DNA of 64,000 nucleotides, from positions 124,001-188,000 of the forward strand of contig JALOAL010000003.1 of the NCBI GenBank assembly GCA_023228825.1. The letters are read 5' to 3'. The notes beneath the pieces were generated by a model. That model worked only from the letters and a program-made list of their open reading frames with translations. It did not search any database and was not told the origin of the DNA. Positions 57,765 through 64,000 of the stretch are shown here, piece after piece. The translations under genes were made by a program, and so were the position numbers. Every line of letters starts with the position of its first letter. Position 1 is the first letter of the stretch. Source of the stretch: Dehalococcoidia bacterium. GTDB taxonomy: Bacteria > Chloroflexota > Dehalococcoidia > UBA2979.

Positions 57765-58769
57765 CTACTCGAAACGGTCCGGATAGAGGAACGCTGCGAG
57801 GGCTTCCACCGCGTCCACGATGCGCGGCCCGGGGCGACTGGTGATGTCCTGGTCCACCGGGAAGATGCGGCCCTCCTCCACGGCGGTGATACCGGACCAT
57901 CCCGGTCGCTCGCCCACGGACTCGATGCTGACGCCGAAGGCGTGGTCCGCCAGCAGGATCACCTCGGGGTCGGCTTCCACCACGGCTTCCGCGCTCAATT
58001 GCGGGTAGTCCGAGGCGGTCCCGGCGGCGATGTTTTCCGCCTTCAACAGCGTGAACGCGGAGCCGATGAACGTGTTTGGCCCCACGGTGAAGAGCGTGGA
58101 GTCCAACTCGTAAAACACGCGCGGGCCGGTCTCCAGGTCCGCCAGCGCCTCCTCCACAGCCGCGAGGCGGCCCTCCAGATCCTCGATGAGCGCCTCGGCT
58201 TCCTGATCGAGGCCAGTCAGCAGCCCCAGCACGCGGATGTGCTCCATGACGCCGCGCAGGTCCGTGGGCTCCGGCAGGTAGAAGACCGGTAGGCCCAGCC
58301 CTCGGAACTGCTCCTGGCTGTAGTTCTGGTTGCCTGAAAAGATGATCAGATCCGGGTCATGCGAGGCAGTCTGCTCCGGATCCGGGGAGGCGTATGCCAC
58401 CTTGGGTAGCGCTGCCGCCTCCGCGGGGTAGTCCGAGAACTCATCCGCGGCCACCACCTGCGGCCCCGCTCCCAGCGCGAAGAGGATCTCCGTGGCCCCC
58501 GGTGAGTGCGAGACGATGCGCTGCGCTGGCGATTCGAGGACAAGCGTCGTCCCCGTATCGTCGACGGCCTCGATACTCGCGGGCAAGGTCTCGGTCGCCG
58601 TCTCGGTCGCTTCGGCACTCGCGGTGGCGGCCGCAGTCGTCGTGGGCGTCGCGGTCGCGCCGTCGTCGCCACATGCGGCGAGCAGCAGCACGAGGGCGAA
58701 CGAGAGCCCGAGGGCGAGGGACGCCCAGGGCGACCGCCAGCGGCGGCCAAACAGGGTTCCAGCAGTCAT
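57765..58769 (-). CDS. btuF: BtuF-like cobalamin-binding lipoprotein
   Basis: The 334-residue protein captures corrinoid outside the membrane and passes it to an ABC transporter. It has a lipoprotein signal with LAAC, a Thr/Ala linker, and a Peripla_BP_2 domain beginning RIVSHSPGATEILFALGAG, then DEFSDYPAEAAALPKV, HDPDLIIFSGN, and VILLADHAFG. The cobalamin riboswitch directly upstream supports the B12 assignment over iron. The ATG at 58769 has AGGAGG 8 nt upstream, and this site is itself in a hairpin. The matching permease and ATPase may be those at 62.1-63.9 kb. Confidence 0.88.
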   Translation of the reverse strand: MTAGTLFGRRWRSPWASLALGLSFALVLLLAACGDDGATATPTTTAAATASAEATETATETLPASIEAVDDTGTTLVLESPAQRIVSHSPGATEILFALGAGPQVVAADEFSDYPAEAAALPKVAYASPDPEQTASHDPDLIIFSGNQNYSQEQFRGLGLPVFYLPEPTDLRGVMEHIRVLGLLTGLDQEAEALIEDLEGRLAAVEEALADLETGPRVFYELDSTLFTVGPNTFIGSAFTLLKAENIAAGTASDYPQLSAEAVVEADPEVILLADHAFGVSIESVGERPGWSGITAVEEGRIFPVDQDITSRPGPRIVDAVEALAAFLYPDRFE

Positions 58770-58777
58770 GTACAGCA

Positions 58778-58796
58778 CCTCCTGCACGGGAGGAGG
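58778..58796 (-). promoter_or_regulatory. Hairpin hiding the btuF ribosome binding site
   Basis: The Shine-Dalgarno AGGAGG (58783-58778 on the minus strand) pairs fully with CCTCCT at 58796-58791, leaving a 7-nt loop. It could give translational control in addition to the terminator. Confidence 0.55.
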
Positions 58797-58800
58797 CAAC

Positions 58801-58828
58801 GAAAAGCCCCCTCCTGGTGCGAGGGGGC
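58801..58828 (-). terminator. Riboswitch terminator hairpin
   Basis: GCCCCCTC (58828-58821) and GAGGGGGC (58813-58806), read on the minus strand, form an 8-bp stem with a 7-nt loop, followed by TTTTC. It lies between the cobalamin aptamer and btuF, the expected place for the expression platform. Confidence 0.85.
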
Positions 58829-58914
58829 AGGTGTGAAGGCTCGGCAGGAGGGAACGGCGATCGACCGACCCCGACCAGCGTTGCCGTCGCCTGTCCTCGC
58901 AGGTTCGACAGATC

Positions 58915-59035
58915 GCGGGCCGGTGTTCTGGCTCCCGCCCAGGGGCGCCCCTGGAGCGGTCACAGTTGCGGGACAGCGTCGGCCTTGCACCGACTTCCCC
59001 GGACACCGCGAGGTTCCGAGTGAACACCGGGACGA
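58915..59035 (-). promoter_or_regulatory. Cobalamin riboswitch
   Basis: On the minus strand the conserved B12 core appears as GGGGAAGTCGGTGCAAGGCC followed by GCTGTCCCGCAACTGTGA, then GGGAGCCAGAACACCGG. The long stem that closes the core pairs CCGGTGTTC (59030-59022) with GAACACCGG (58928-58920). It precedes btuF with a terminator in between, so bound cobalamin should reduce btuF expression. Confidence 0.93.
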
Positions 59036-59125
59036 GGTGGCGCGCAAGCGCGTGTTGCCCCGGCCAGGAAGCGGCGCGCAGATCTTGCTGGGACGGCGGC
59101 GGGGAACACGACACCTTCACGTTGA

Positions 59126-59131
59126 TATAGT
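59126..59131 (+). promoter_or_regulatory. -10 box of the histidine kinase gene
   Basis: TATAGT lies 12 nt before the GTG at 59144. No clear -35 is seen. It is divergent from the riboswitch transcript. Confidence 0.45.
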
Positions 59132-59143
59132 CGCCACGGAATC

Positions 59144-60115
59144 GTGACGGACGGAACACGTATGGTCGGCTCACCAGCCACCCGTCGCAGCGCTCCCAGT
59201 GACCACCTGGCGTCCGCCCGCCTGGGGGCCGCGCCCGCGCTGTCCGTGGGGTACCTGCTCGCTGGCGTGGCGTGGGTGCTGGCGAGCGAGTGGCTGGTCC
59301 ACGCGCTGGTGCCGGAGGAGCGGGCCGGCCTCGCGCGCATCGTGGCCGGCCTCGGCCTGGTCGCCCTGAGCGGGGTGACGCTGTACCTGGTGCTGGAGCG
59401 CCTCGGCGGGCAGGCGGATGCCGCACCAGCCTCCGTCCGTGGCCTCCGGCGGCACGAGGCGAGGCAGCGACGGCTGGCGCACCGCCTGATGGAGGCGGAG
59501 GAGGATACGCGACGCTCGGTCGCGAAGGACCTGCACGACGGCCCGTTGCAGGCGCTCACGCTGACCTTCATGCAACTGGACGCTGCCGCGCGCGGCGCGG
59601 AGGCGGGCGGTCCGGTGGATGCGCACCGCGTCACAGATGCCATGAACGCCATCCGCGACGCGGCGGACGACATCCGTGCCGTGGTGCGCGCGCTGCATCC
59701 CCCGCTGCTGGCCGAACTCGGCCTCGCAGCGGCGGTCGAGCGCCACTGTCGCGAGACGGCGATACGTGCCGGCCGGGACGTCCTGTTCGAAGGCGCTTCG
59801 TCGCTCCCGCCTGCGGACACGCAGTCCTCGATCGCCGTGTTCCGCATCCTGCAGGAGGCGCTGGCGAACGCGCTGAAGCACACCAGCGACGGCCCGATCG
59901 AGGTGGACCTGCAGGTCCAGGACGGCCGTGTGCACCTGAGCGTGCGTGACCACGGGCCCGGCTTCGAGCCCGGCGCGAGCCTCAGCGAGGGGCTGGGCCT
60001 GCTGAGCATGCGCGAACGCGCCGAGTCAGTGGGCGGCGCGTTCGTCCTGCAGTCCGGCGCCGACCGAGGGACCGCAGTGAGCGTACACGTGCCGCTCAAC
60101 CGTCCAGATGCCTGA
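59144..60115 (+). CDS. Orphan sensor histidine kinase (NarL/DesK type)
   Basis: The 323-residue protein has two N-terminal transmembrane helices (LSVGYLLAGVAWVLASEW and IVAGLGLVALSGVTLYLVL), a HisKA_3 domain with the phosphorylated His in RRSVAKDLHDGPLQALT, and a HATPase domain with FRILQEALANALKHT, VRDHGPGFEPG and GLGLLSMRERAESVGG. No response regulator is adjacent. A second candidate start is the ATG at 59162. The signal is unknown. Confidence 0.92.
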   Translation: MTDGTRMVGSPATRRSAPSDHLASARLGAAPALSVGYLLAGVAWVLASEWLVHALVPEERAGLARIVAGLGLVALSGVTLYLVLERLGGQADAAPASVRGLRRHEARQRRLAHRLMEAEEDTRRSVAKDLHDGPLQALTLTFMQLDAAARGAEAGGPVDAHRVTDAMNAIRDAADDIRAVVRALHPPLLAELGLAAAVERHCRETAIRAGRDVLFEGASSLPPADTQSSIAVFRILQEALANALKHTSDGPIEVDLQVQDGRVHLSVRDHGPGFEPGASLSEGLGLLSMRERAESVGGAFVLQSGADRGTAVSVHVPLNRPDA

Positions 60116-60272
60116 CCACCTGCGCATCTTCTTGACGGCGGGGCTCTCGGTGGGCCTGCTCTTTGGCGGCATCGCGCTCATGGCCACGCTGGACCCGGCG
60201 CGTTCCGGACTCATCGCGCTGGCCTCGTTCCTGGTCGCCGGGGCGGCGTTCACTCTGGCCGCACGACGCTAG
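60108..60272 (+). CDS. 54-residue membrane protein overlapping the kinase end
   Basis: ATG 60108 opens a 54-residue frame, MPDHLRIFLTAGLSVGLLFG, with two hydrophobic helices (residues 7-25 and 34-51) and a final ARR. It overlaps the kinase stop by 8 nt and its own TAG overlaps the stop of the convergent ybaK gene in CTAG. The exact coupling suggests a real gene, but no family is known to me. Confidence 0.55.
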   Translation: MPDHLRIFLTAGLSVGLLFGGIALMATLDPARSGLIALASFLVAGAAFTLAARR

Positions 60273-60736
60273 CGGGCGATGGCAGCGACCTTCGCCTCCG
60301 TGAGGCGCACGAGGTCAGCGGGAGCCAGGACGATCTCCAGGCCACGACGTCCGCCGCTCACGTAGACCGTCTCCTGCAGCAGCGCGGACTCGTCCAGCAC
60401 CGTCACCAGGCGACGCTTCTGGCCCAGGGGGCTGATGCCCCCCACCACGTAGCCCGTGGCGCGCTGCGCGTCCGCCGGATCCGCCATCTCCGCCTTGCGG
60501 CCGCCCGCCGCCCCTGCGAGCGCCTTCAGGTTCAGGCGCAGCGCCACCGGCACGATGCCCACCGCCAGCGTCCGCCCGTCCAGCCGGGCCACCAGCGTCT
60601 TGAACACCCGCTCCGGCGCCACGCCCAGCGCCTCCGCCGCCTCCAGGCCGTACGATTCCGCCGAGGCGTCATGGTCGTACTGCACCACCTCGTACGCCAC
60701 GCCGGCGGCCCTGGCAGCCTCCACGGCCGGTGTCAT
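60269..60736 (-). CDS. ybaK: YbaK/EbsC family aminoacyl-tRNA deacylase
   Basis: YbaK hydrolyses mischarged Cys-tRNA(Pro). The 155-residue protein has the family segments ESYGLEAAEALGVAPERVFKTL with the catalytic Lys, VALRLNLKALAGAAGGRKAEM, and TGYVVGGISPLGQKRRL. The end LVRLTEAKVAAIAR is typical. It overlaps the upstream gene by 4 nt (ATGA). Confidence 0.93.
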   Translation of the reverse strand: MTPAVEAARAAGVAYEVVQYDHDASAESYGLEAAEALGVAPERVFKTLVARLDGRTLAVGIVPVALRLNLKALAGAAGGRKAEMADPADAQRATGYVVGGISPLGQKRRLVTVLDESALLQETVYVSGGRRGLEIVLAPADLVRLTEAKVAAIAR

Positions 60737-61485
60737 GCGCCCGCCGCGCTGTCCGCCGCGTCCGCAGCCGCCTCGACGCCCTCGCCGTCATCGGCACCTT
60801 CGCCGTCATCGAGGCCGTAGACCATGGCGTGCATCTGCCAGTAGTGGGCCACCTTGGCCACCACGGTGATCACGCTCTTCACCTGGTCCTTCATCGTGAA
60901 GTCCGGTCCGGCCGGCACCAGCAGGCGGTCGTCGTCGTCCAGGCGGGCGTCCACGTTCTCCAGGATGGTGCAGGCGCACATCCACGCAGCCTGCTGCCGG
61001 GTGCGACATGTGATCGCCAGCCAGCCGTCTCCCGCCGGCTCCGAGAACAGCCCTGTAGTCATGTAGATGCCGCGCCGGATCTCCGCGATGGGGTCGAACT
61101 CTCCGGGCACCGGCGCCGGGATCTCGGTGACGCGGGAGGCGCGCAGGACGCTGTCCGGGCCGCGGTGTGGCGGGCCGCCGAAATAGGCCAGTTCGCAGAA
61201 GGACTCCCACATGGCGCCCCAGTCCGGGCGGCCTTCCTCGTCCAGCGTCATCTCCGCGGCGGCCATGCCCTCCGTCTGCACTCGGACGGGCTGGAGCACC
61301 TCGATCGGGTCGTCGCCGGTCATCGGCGCCACCGAGAGGCGCGCCAGGTCCGCGAGTTCAGGGCGCACGTAGGCGAACTCCACCGGCTCACCGAGGAACG
61401 CCGCGAACGTCTGACAGAGGTCGCGCAACTCGCGCGTGCGCTCCCAGGGCAGGTCCTTGTCCGCGATCACCATCACATGGGCCAT
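60733..61485 (-). CDS. Protein of unknown function coupled to ybaK
   Basis: The 250-residue protein starts MAHVMVIADKDLPWERTREL, has no signal peptide or membrane helix, and is acidic overall. Notable parts are CRTRQQAAWMCACTILENVDA with three Cys, VKSVITVVAKVAHYWQMHAM, and a C-terminal tail of Asp, Glu, Gly and Ala. I do not recognise it. GGAGG lies 6 nt before the ATG at 61485. Overlap with ybaK shows an operon. Confidence 0.72.
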   Translation of the reverse strand: MAHVMVIADKDLPWERTRELRDLCQTFAAFLGEPVEFAYVRPELADLARLSVAPMTGDDPIEVLQPVRVQTEGMAAAEMTLDEEGRPDWGAMWESFCELAYFGGPPHRGPDSVLRASRVTEIPAPVPGEFDPIAEIRRGIYMTTGLFSEPAGDGWLAITCRTRQQAAWMCACTILENVDARLDDDDRLLVPAGPDFTMKDQVKSVITVVAKVAHYWQMHAMVYGLDDGEGADDGEGVEAAADAADSAAGA

Positions 61486-61631
61486 ACGGTCCTCCACCAA
61501 ACGCCCACAACACGCGGGCTCGTCACGCCGACCTCGGGCGCGTTCTTGCGAATCGTCGCACAACGGGCGATGCTCGGGCCACGATTCGAGTTGCACCGGC
61601 CACGCCCTGACCGAGACGAAGGTACGCCTCC

Positions 61632-61925
61632 ATCCCGATCTATCCCTTCCACTGTGACGCGTGCGGCGCGGAGTTCGAGGTCTCCCGGAAGGTCTCGGCC
61701 ATGCGCGACCCTGCGGCCTGCCCCGCCTGCGGCACGGATGCGCGGCGCGTCTTCACTGCGGTCGCCCTCGGCGGCGTGGCGGAGGATCCGGCCAAGGCCG
61801 CGAAGCGCCCCCAGCCCGGCGGCTGGTCGCACCAGGGCCACTCGCACGGTGCGGGGACCGGTGCGCACTCCCATGGCCTGTGGGACCAGCCGGCCCCCGC
61901 CCCCAAACCGCCCCCCTCCGCCTGA
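61632..61925 (+). CDS. FmdB-like zinc ribbon protein with an apparent ATC start
   Basis: The frame reads (I)PIYPFHCDACGAEFEVSRK and then CPACGTDARRVF, the two Cys pairs of the FmdB zinc ribbon, followed by a His/Gly/Pro-rich tail (HQGHSHGAGTGAHSHG). FmdB proteins start MPIY. Here the codon before PIY is ATC, and no ATG, GTG or TTG lies between it and the upstream stop at 61608. The first downstream ATG (61701) would remove the first Cys pair. AAGG lies about 10 nt upstream. It uses a rare ATC start, has a mutated start, or contains a sequencing error. Confidence 0.65.
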   Translation: MPIYPFHCDACGAEFEVSRKVSAMRDPAACPACGTDARRVFTAVALGGVAEDPAKAAKRPQPGGWSHQGHSHGAGTGAHSHGLWDQPAPAPKPPPSA

Positions 61926-62080
61926 CCTCGGAGCGCGCGCTCTCCGGCGGAGCCCCCGTGGCTCCACGCGCCTGCTCCATTGCCGCTTGCACGCCGCTCC
62001 CGCCCAGTCCCACAACGCTCAGGTGATGAAGGCCGTGGGAGACGGCTCACGGACGCTGACGGAGCAGGGCTTCCGGGATC

Positions 62081-62860
62081 TCAGGACGGCAGCGGCACGG
62101 GGCGGCCGGTACGGGGGTCTGGCACCAGGGTCATCGGGATGCCGAAGACACGCTCCAACACGTCCTCCCGCATGACCTCGGACGGCGAGCCTTCGAAGGC
62201 GATGCGACCGTCCATGATGCCGATGATGTGGTCGGCGTACCGGCTGGCCAGGCCCAGGTCGTGCAGCACTGCCACCACGGTCAGGCCGCCCTGGTTCAGG
62301 GTGCGGAGGACATCCATCAACTCCACCTGGTGGCGCAGGTCCAGGAACGTGGTGGGCTCGTCCAGCAGCAGGATGCGCGGCTCCTGCGCCAGCGCGAGCG
62401 CCAGCCAGGCGCGCTGACGCTCGCCTCCGGAGAGGGCGCGGAGCGGGCGCTCGCGGAGCGCCTCCAGGTTCGTCGCGTGGATGGCGCGCTCCACGGCGGC
62501 GGCGTCATCCGGGGTGGCCGGGCGCAGGAAGCGATGGTGCGGGGTGCGTCCGCGCCACACCAGTTCCTCCACCACCAGGTCGATGTCCAACTGTTGCATC
62601 TGCGGCAGGATCGCCAGGCGTCGCGCCACCTCGCGCGATCCGAGGGTGGCGATGTCTTGCTCCTGGCCGGGCTCGCCCAGGTACACGCGTCCGGCGTCCG
62701 GACGCATCACGCGCGCCAGGCCTCGGAGCAGCGTGCTCTTGCCGCTGGCGTTGGGCCCCACGATCGCCGCGAACTCACCCGAGGCGATCGAGAGCGAGAC
62801 GTCATGGACGACCTCGAAGCGGCGGTAGGAGAGGGTCAGGCCGTCAGCGCGGATGTTCAT
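62081..62860 (-). CDS. btuD: ABC transporter ATPase, BtuD/FecE type
   Basis: The 259-residue ATPase powers import of cobalamin or an iron-siderophore. It has Walker A GPNASGKSTLL, the Q loop in ILPQMQQLD, the signature LSGGERQRAWLALAL, Walker B ILLLDEPTTFLDL, and the switch His in AVLHDLGLA. It overlaps the permease gene by 4 nt. The btuF-like gene and riboswitch 3.3 kb away make B12 the likely cargo, but an iron complex cannot be excluded. Confidence 0.85.
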   Translation of the reverse strand: MNIRADGLTLSYRRFEVVHDVSLSIASGEFAAIVGPNASGKSTLLRGLARVMRPDAGRVYLGEPGQEQDIATLGSREVARRLAILPQMQQLDIDLVVEELVWRGRTPHHRFLRPATPDDAAAVERAIHATNLEALRERPLRALSGGERQRAWLALALAQEPRILLLDEPTTFLDLRHQVELMDVLRTLNQGGLTVVAVLHDLGLASRYADHIIGIMDGRIAFEGSPSEVMREDVLERVFGIPMTLVPDPRTGRPVPLPS

Positions 62861-63906
62861 CTGCGGAACCGCACCAGGTAGAGGAGGAAGGGCGCGCCCA
62901 CGGCGGCGGTGAGGATGCCCATGGGGATCTCCGCAGGCCGGATCACCAGCCTCGCGATCAGGTCCGCACTCGTCACCAGGATGGCGCCGGTGAGGGCGGA
63001 GGCGGGCACCAGGAAGCGGTGGTCGTCACCCACGAACGAGCGCGCCACGTGCGGACTGACCAGCCCCACGAAGGAGACGAGCCCGGCAATGGCCACCGCC
63101 GCCCCCGTCAGCAGCCCCACGATCCCCAGCACAAACACGCGCGTGCGGTCCGTGAGCACGCCCAGGCCCGCGGCCATCTCCTCGCCCAGGGCGAGTGCGT
63201 TCAGCCGGGAGCCGAGGGCGAAGGCGAGCAGGCCGGCAGGCAGCACGACCGGCGCGATAGCCGCCGCGTCGCGCCAGTCCGAGCCGTACAGTCCTCCGGC
63301 CAGGAAGCCCAGGCTCAGTTGCAGGAATGTGCGGGAGGAGGACAGCAACCCCACGATCACCGCGCCAAAGAACGCCGCGATCGCCACGCCCGCCAGCGTG
63401 AGGCGGATGGCCGTCACGGCCCCCTGCCACGCCAGCGCCAGCAGCACCCCGGCCCCCACGAGGCCTCCACCGATCGAGACCACCGTGAGCGACTGCTGGC
63501 CGATAGCCGGCGCCGCCACGAGCGCGATCGCCACGGCAAGTCCGGCCGCGGAGGAGACACCCAGGATGGTGGGGTCCGCCAGTGGGTTGCGGGTGACTAC
63601 CTGCAGGAGCGCCCCGGACACGCCCAGCGCAGCCCCCACCAGCACGCCGCCGAGGAAGCGCGGCAGGCGGATCTGCCAGACCACGGTGCGCTCGAACGAC
63701 TCGCCGGGGATCAAGCCGCCCAGCGCGTCGGCGGGCGCGATGGTGATGGCGCCCAGGATCAGGCTCAGCAGGCCGACCGCGAGCAAGAGCACGCACGCCA
63801 GCAGCGTCCACGTGACGAACCGTTGGCGGCGGCGCGAACGCCATGACCGGGGCCGGCTCTCGCCCGCCCCGGTCATCGTCGCGCTCGCCGGCGCTCCTTC
63901 AGTCAT
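62857..63906 (-). CDS. btuC: ABC transporter permease, BtuC/FecCD type
   Basis: The 349-residue permease has about ten transmembrane helices and family motifs: RLPRFLGGVLVGAALGVSGA, NPLADPTILGVSSAAGLAV, ALGEEMAAGLGV (the site contacting the ATPase), and GLVSFVGLVSPHVARSF. The protein forms the pore for corrinoid or siderophore import. It is the first gene of the pair; what lies upstream is outside the window. Confidence 0.88.
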   Translation of the reverse strand: MTEGAPASATMTGAGESRPRSWRSRRRQRFVTWTLLACVLLLAVGLLSLILGAITIAPADALGGLIPGESFERTVVWQIRLPRFLGGVLVGAALGVSGALLQVVTRNPLADPTILGVSSAAGLAVAIALVAAPAIGQQSLTVVSIGGGLVGAGVLLALAWQGAVTAIRLTLAGVAIAAFFGAVIVGLLSSSRTFLQLSLGFLAGGLYGSDWRDAAAIAPVVLPAGLLAFALGSRLNALALGEEMAAGLGVLTDRTRVFVLGIVGLLTGAAVAIAGLVSFVGLVSPHVARSFVGDDHRFLVPASALTGAILVTSADLIARLVIRPAEIPMGILTAAVGAPFLLYLVRFRR

Positions 63907-63918
63907 CGGTCCTACTTA

Positions 63919-63935
63919 CTGAGGTCACCCCTCAG
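63919..63935 (-). promoter_or_regulatory. Inverted repeat upstream of btuC
   Basis: CTGAGG-N5-CCTCAG lies 13 nt before the permease start codon, overlapping the translation initiation region. It may be an operator or a small mRNA hairpin. Confidence 0.35.
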
Positions 63936-64000
63936 CCACTCCGGCATGCGTTGTCGCTTGCGGCACAGTCCCTGCTGTGCCTGACCTGCTGGCCCTGCTG

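Noticed and set aside
62081..63906. Iron-siderophore (FecDE) assignment for the ABC pair
   Set aside because: It cannot be excluded from sequence, but the riboswitch-controlled B12-binding protein nearby makes cobalamin the better guess. No Fur-type box was recognised.

Overview
The window is GC-rich, gene-dense chromosomal DNA from a free-living bacterium. I infer a Chloroflexota member of the Dehalococcoidia/Tepidiformia type. The grounds are the combination of a large one-direction division and cell-wall (dcw) operon, a B12-dependent class II ribonucleotide reductase beside nrdR, a sortase, many Thr/Asp-rich lipoproteins, and heavy use of GTG and TTG starts. This placement is from gene content and composition only; no database comparison was possible. 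I saw no phage, insertion sequence, CRISPR array or rRNA.

Layout. 1-5.8 kb (minus strand): mog, trmD (fused to a Nudix domain), rplS, priA and a partial def. 5.9-6.7 kb: a lipoprotein gene that shares a symmetric divergent promoter with mog. 6.9-26.9 kb (plus strand): the dcw operon, mraZ-rsmH-ftsL-ftsI-murF-mraY-murD-ftsW-murG-murC-ddl-ftsQ-ftsA-ftsZ, then nrdR and nrdJ. Most genes overlap their neighbour by 4 nt. An array of MraZ boxes lies in front of it and a 17-bp hairpin terminator closes it. murE and murB are not in the cluster. FtsZ carries an unusual 212-residue N-terminal extension, with a strong internal ribosome binding site at the canonical start.

26.8-37.2 kb: a VapBC-like toxin-antitoxin pair, a metallo-beta-lactamase-fold hydrolase, yggS-proC-yggT with yggU on the other strand, recA behind a clear SOS box, recX, rny, a PHP phosphoesterase, small membrane proteins and tRNA-Asp. 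37.3-38.9 kb: an acyl-CoA dehydrogenase and an AraC regulator that have both lost their 5' ends at one junction, which looks like a deletion through a divergent gene pair.

39-57.6 kb is an accessory stretch: a stand-alone 5'-3' exonuclease, an EF-G-like GTPase, secreted proteins and lipoproteins, dodecin, a sortase, a 2-hydroxyacid dehydrogenase, ChaB-like and Rho_N-like small proteins, an MFS exporter, a duplicated CoA-transferase and a DinB-like protein. Two secreted proteins (43.2 and 56.4 kb) share a C-terminal domain that I cannot name. Short tandem duplications and a frameshifted remnant occur here.

57.7-64 kb: a B12-binding lipoprotein (btuF-like) controlled by a cobalamin riboswitch with a terminator and a hairpin that would hide the ribosome binding site. 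Next come an orphan histidine kinase, ybaK with a coupled unknown gene, an FmdB-like zinc ribbon whose start codon reads ATC, and btuD/btuC-like ABC transporter genes. B12 import probably supplies the cobalamin-dependent NrdJ. Many promoters show only a TANNNT -10 box, often TACGNT. At four genes the box lies 6-7 nt before the start codon, which suggests leaderless mRNAs.
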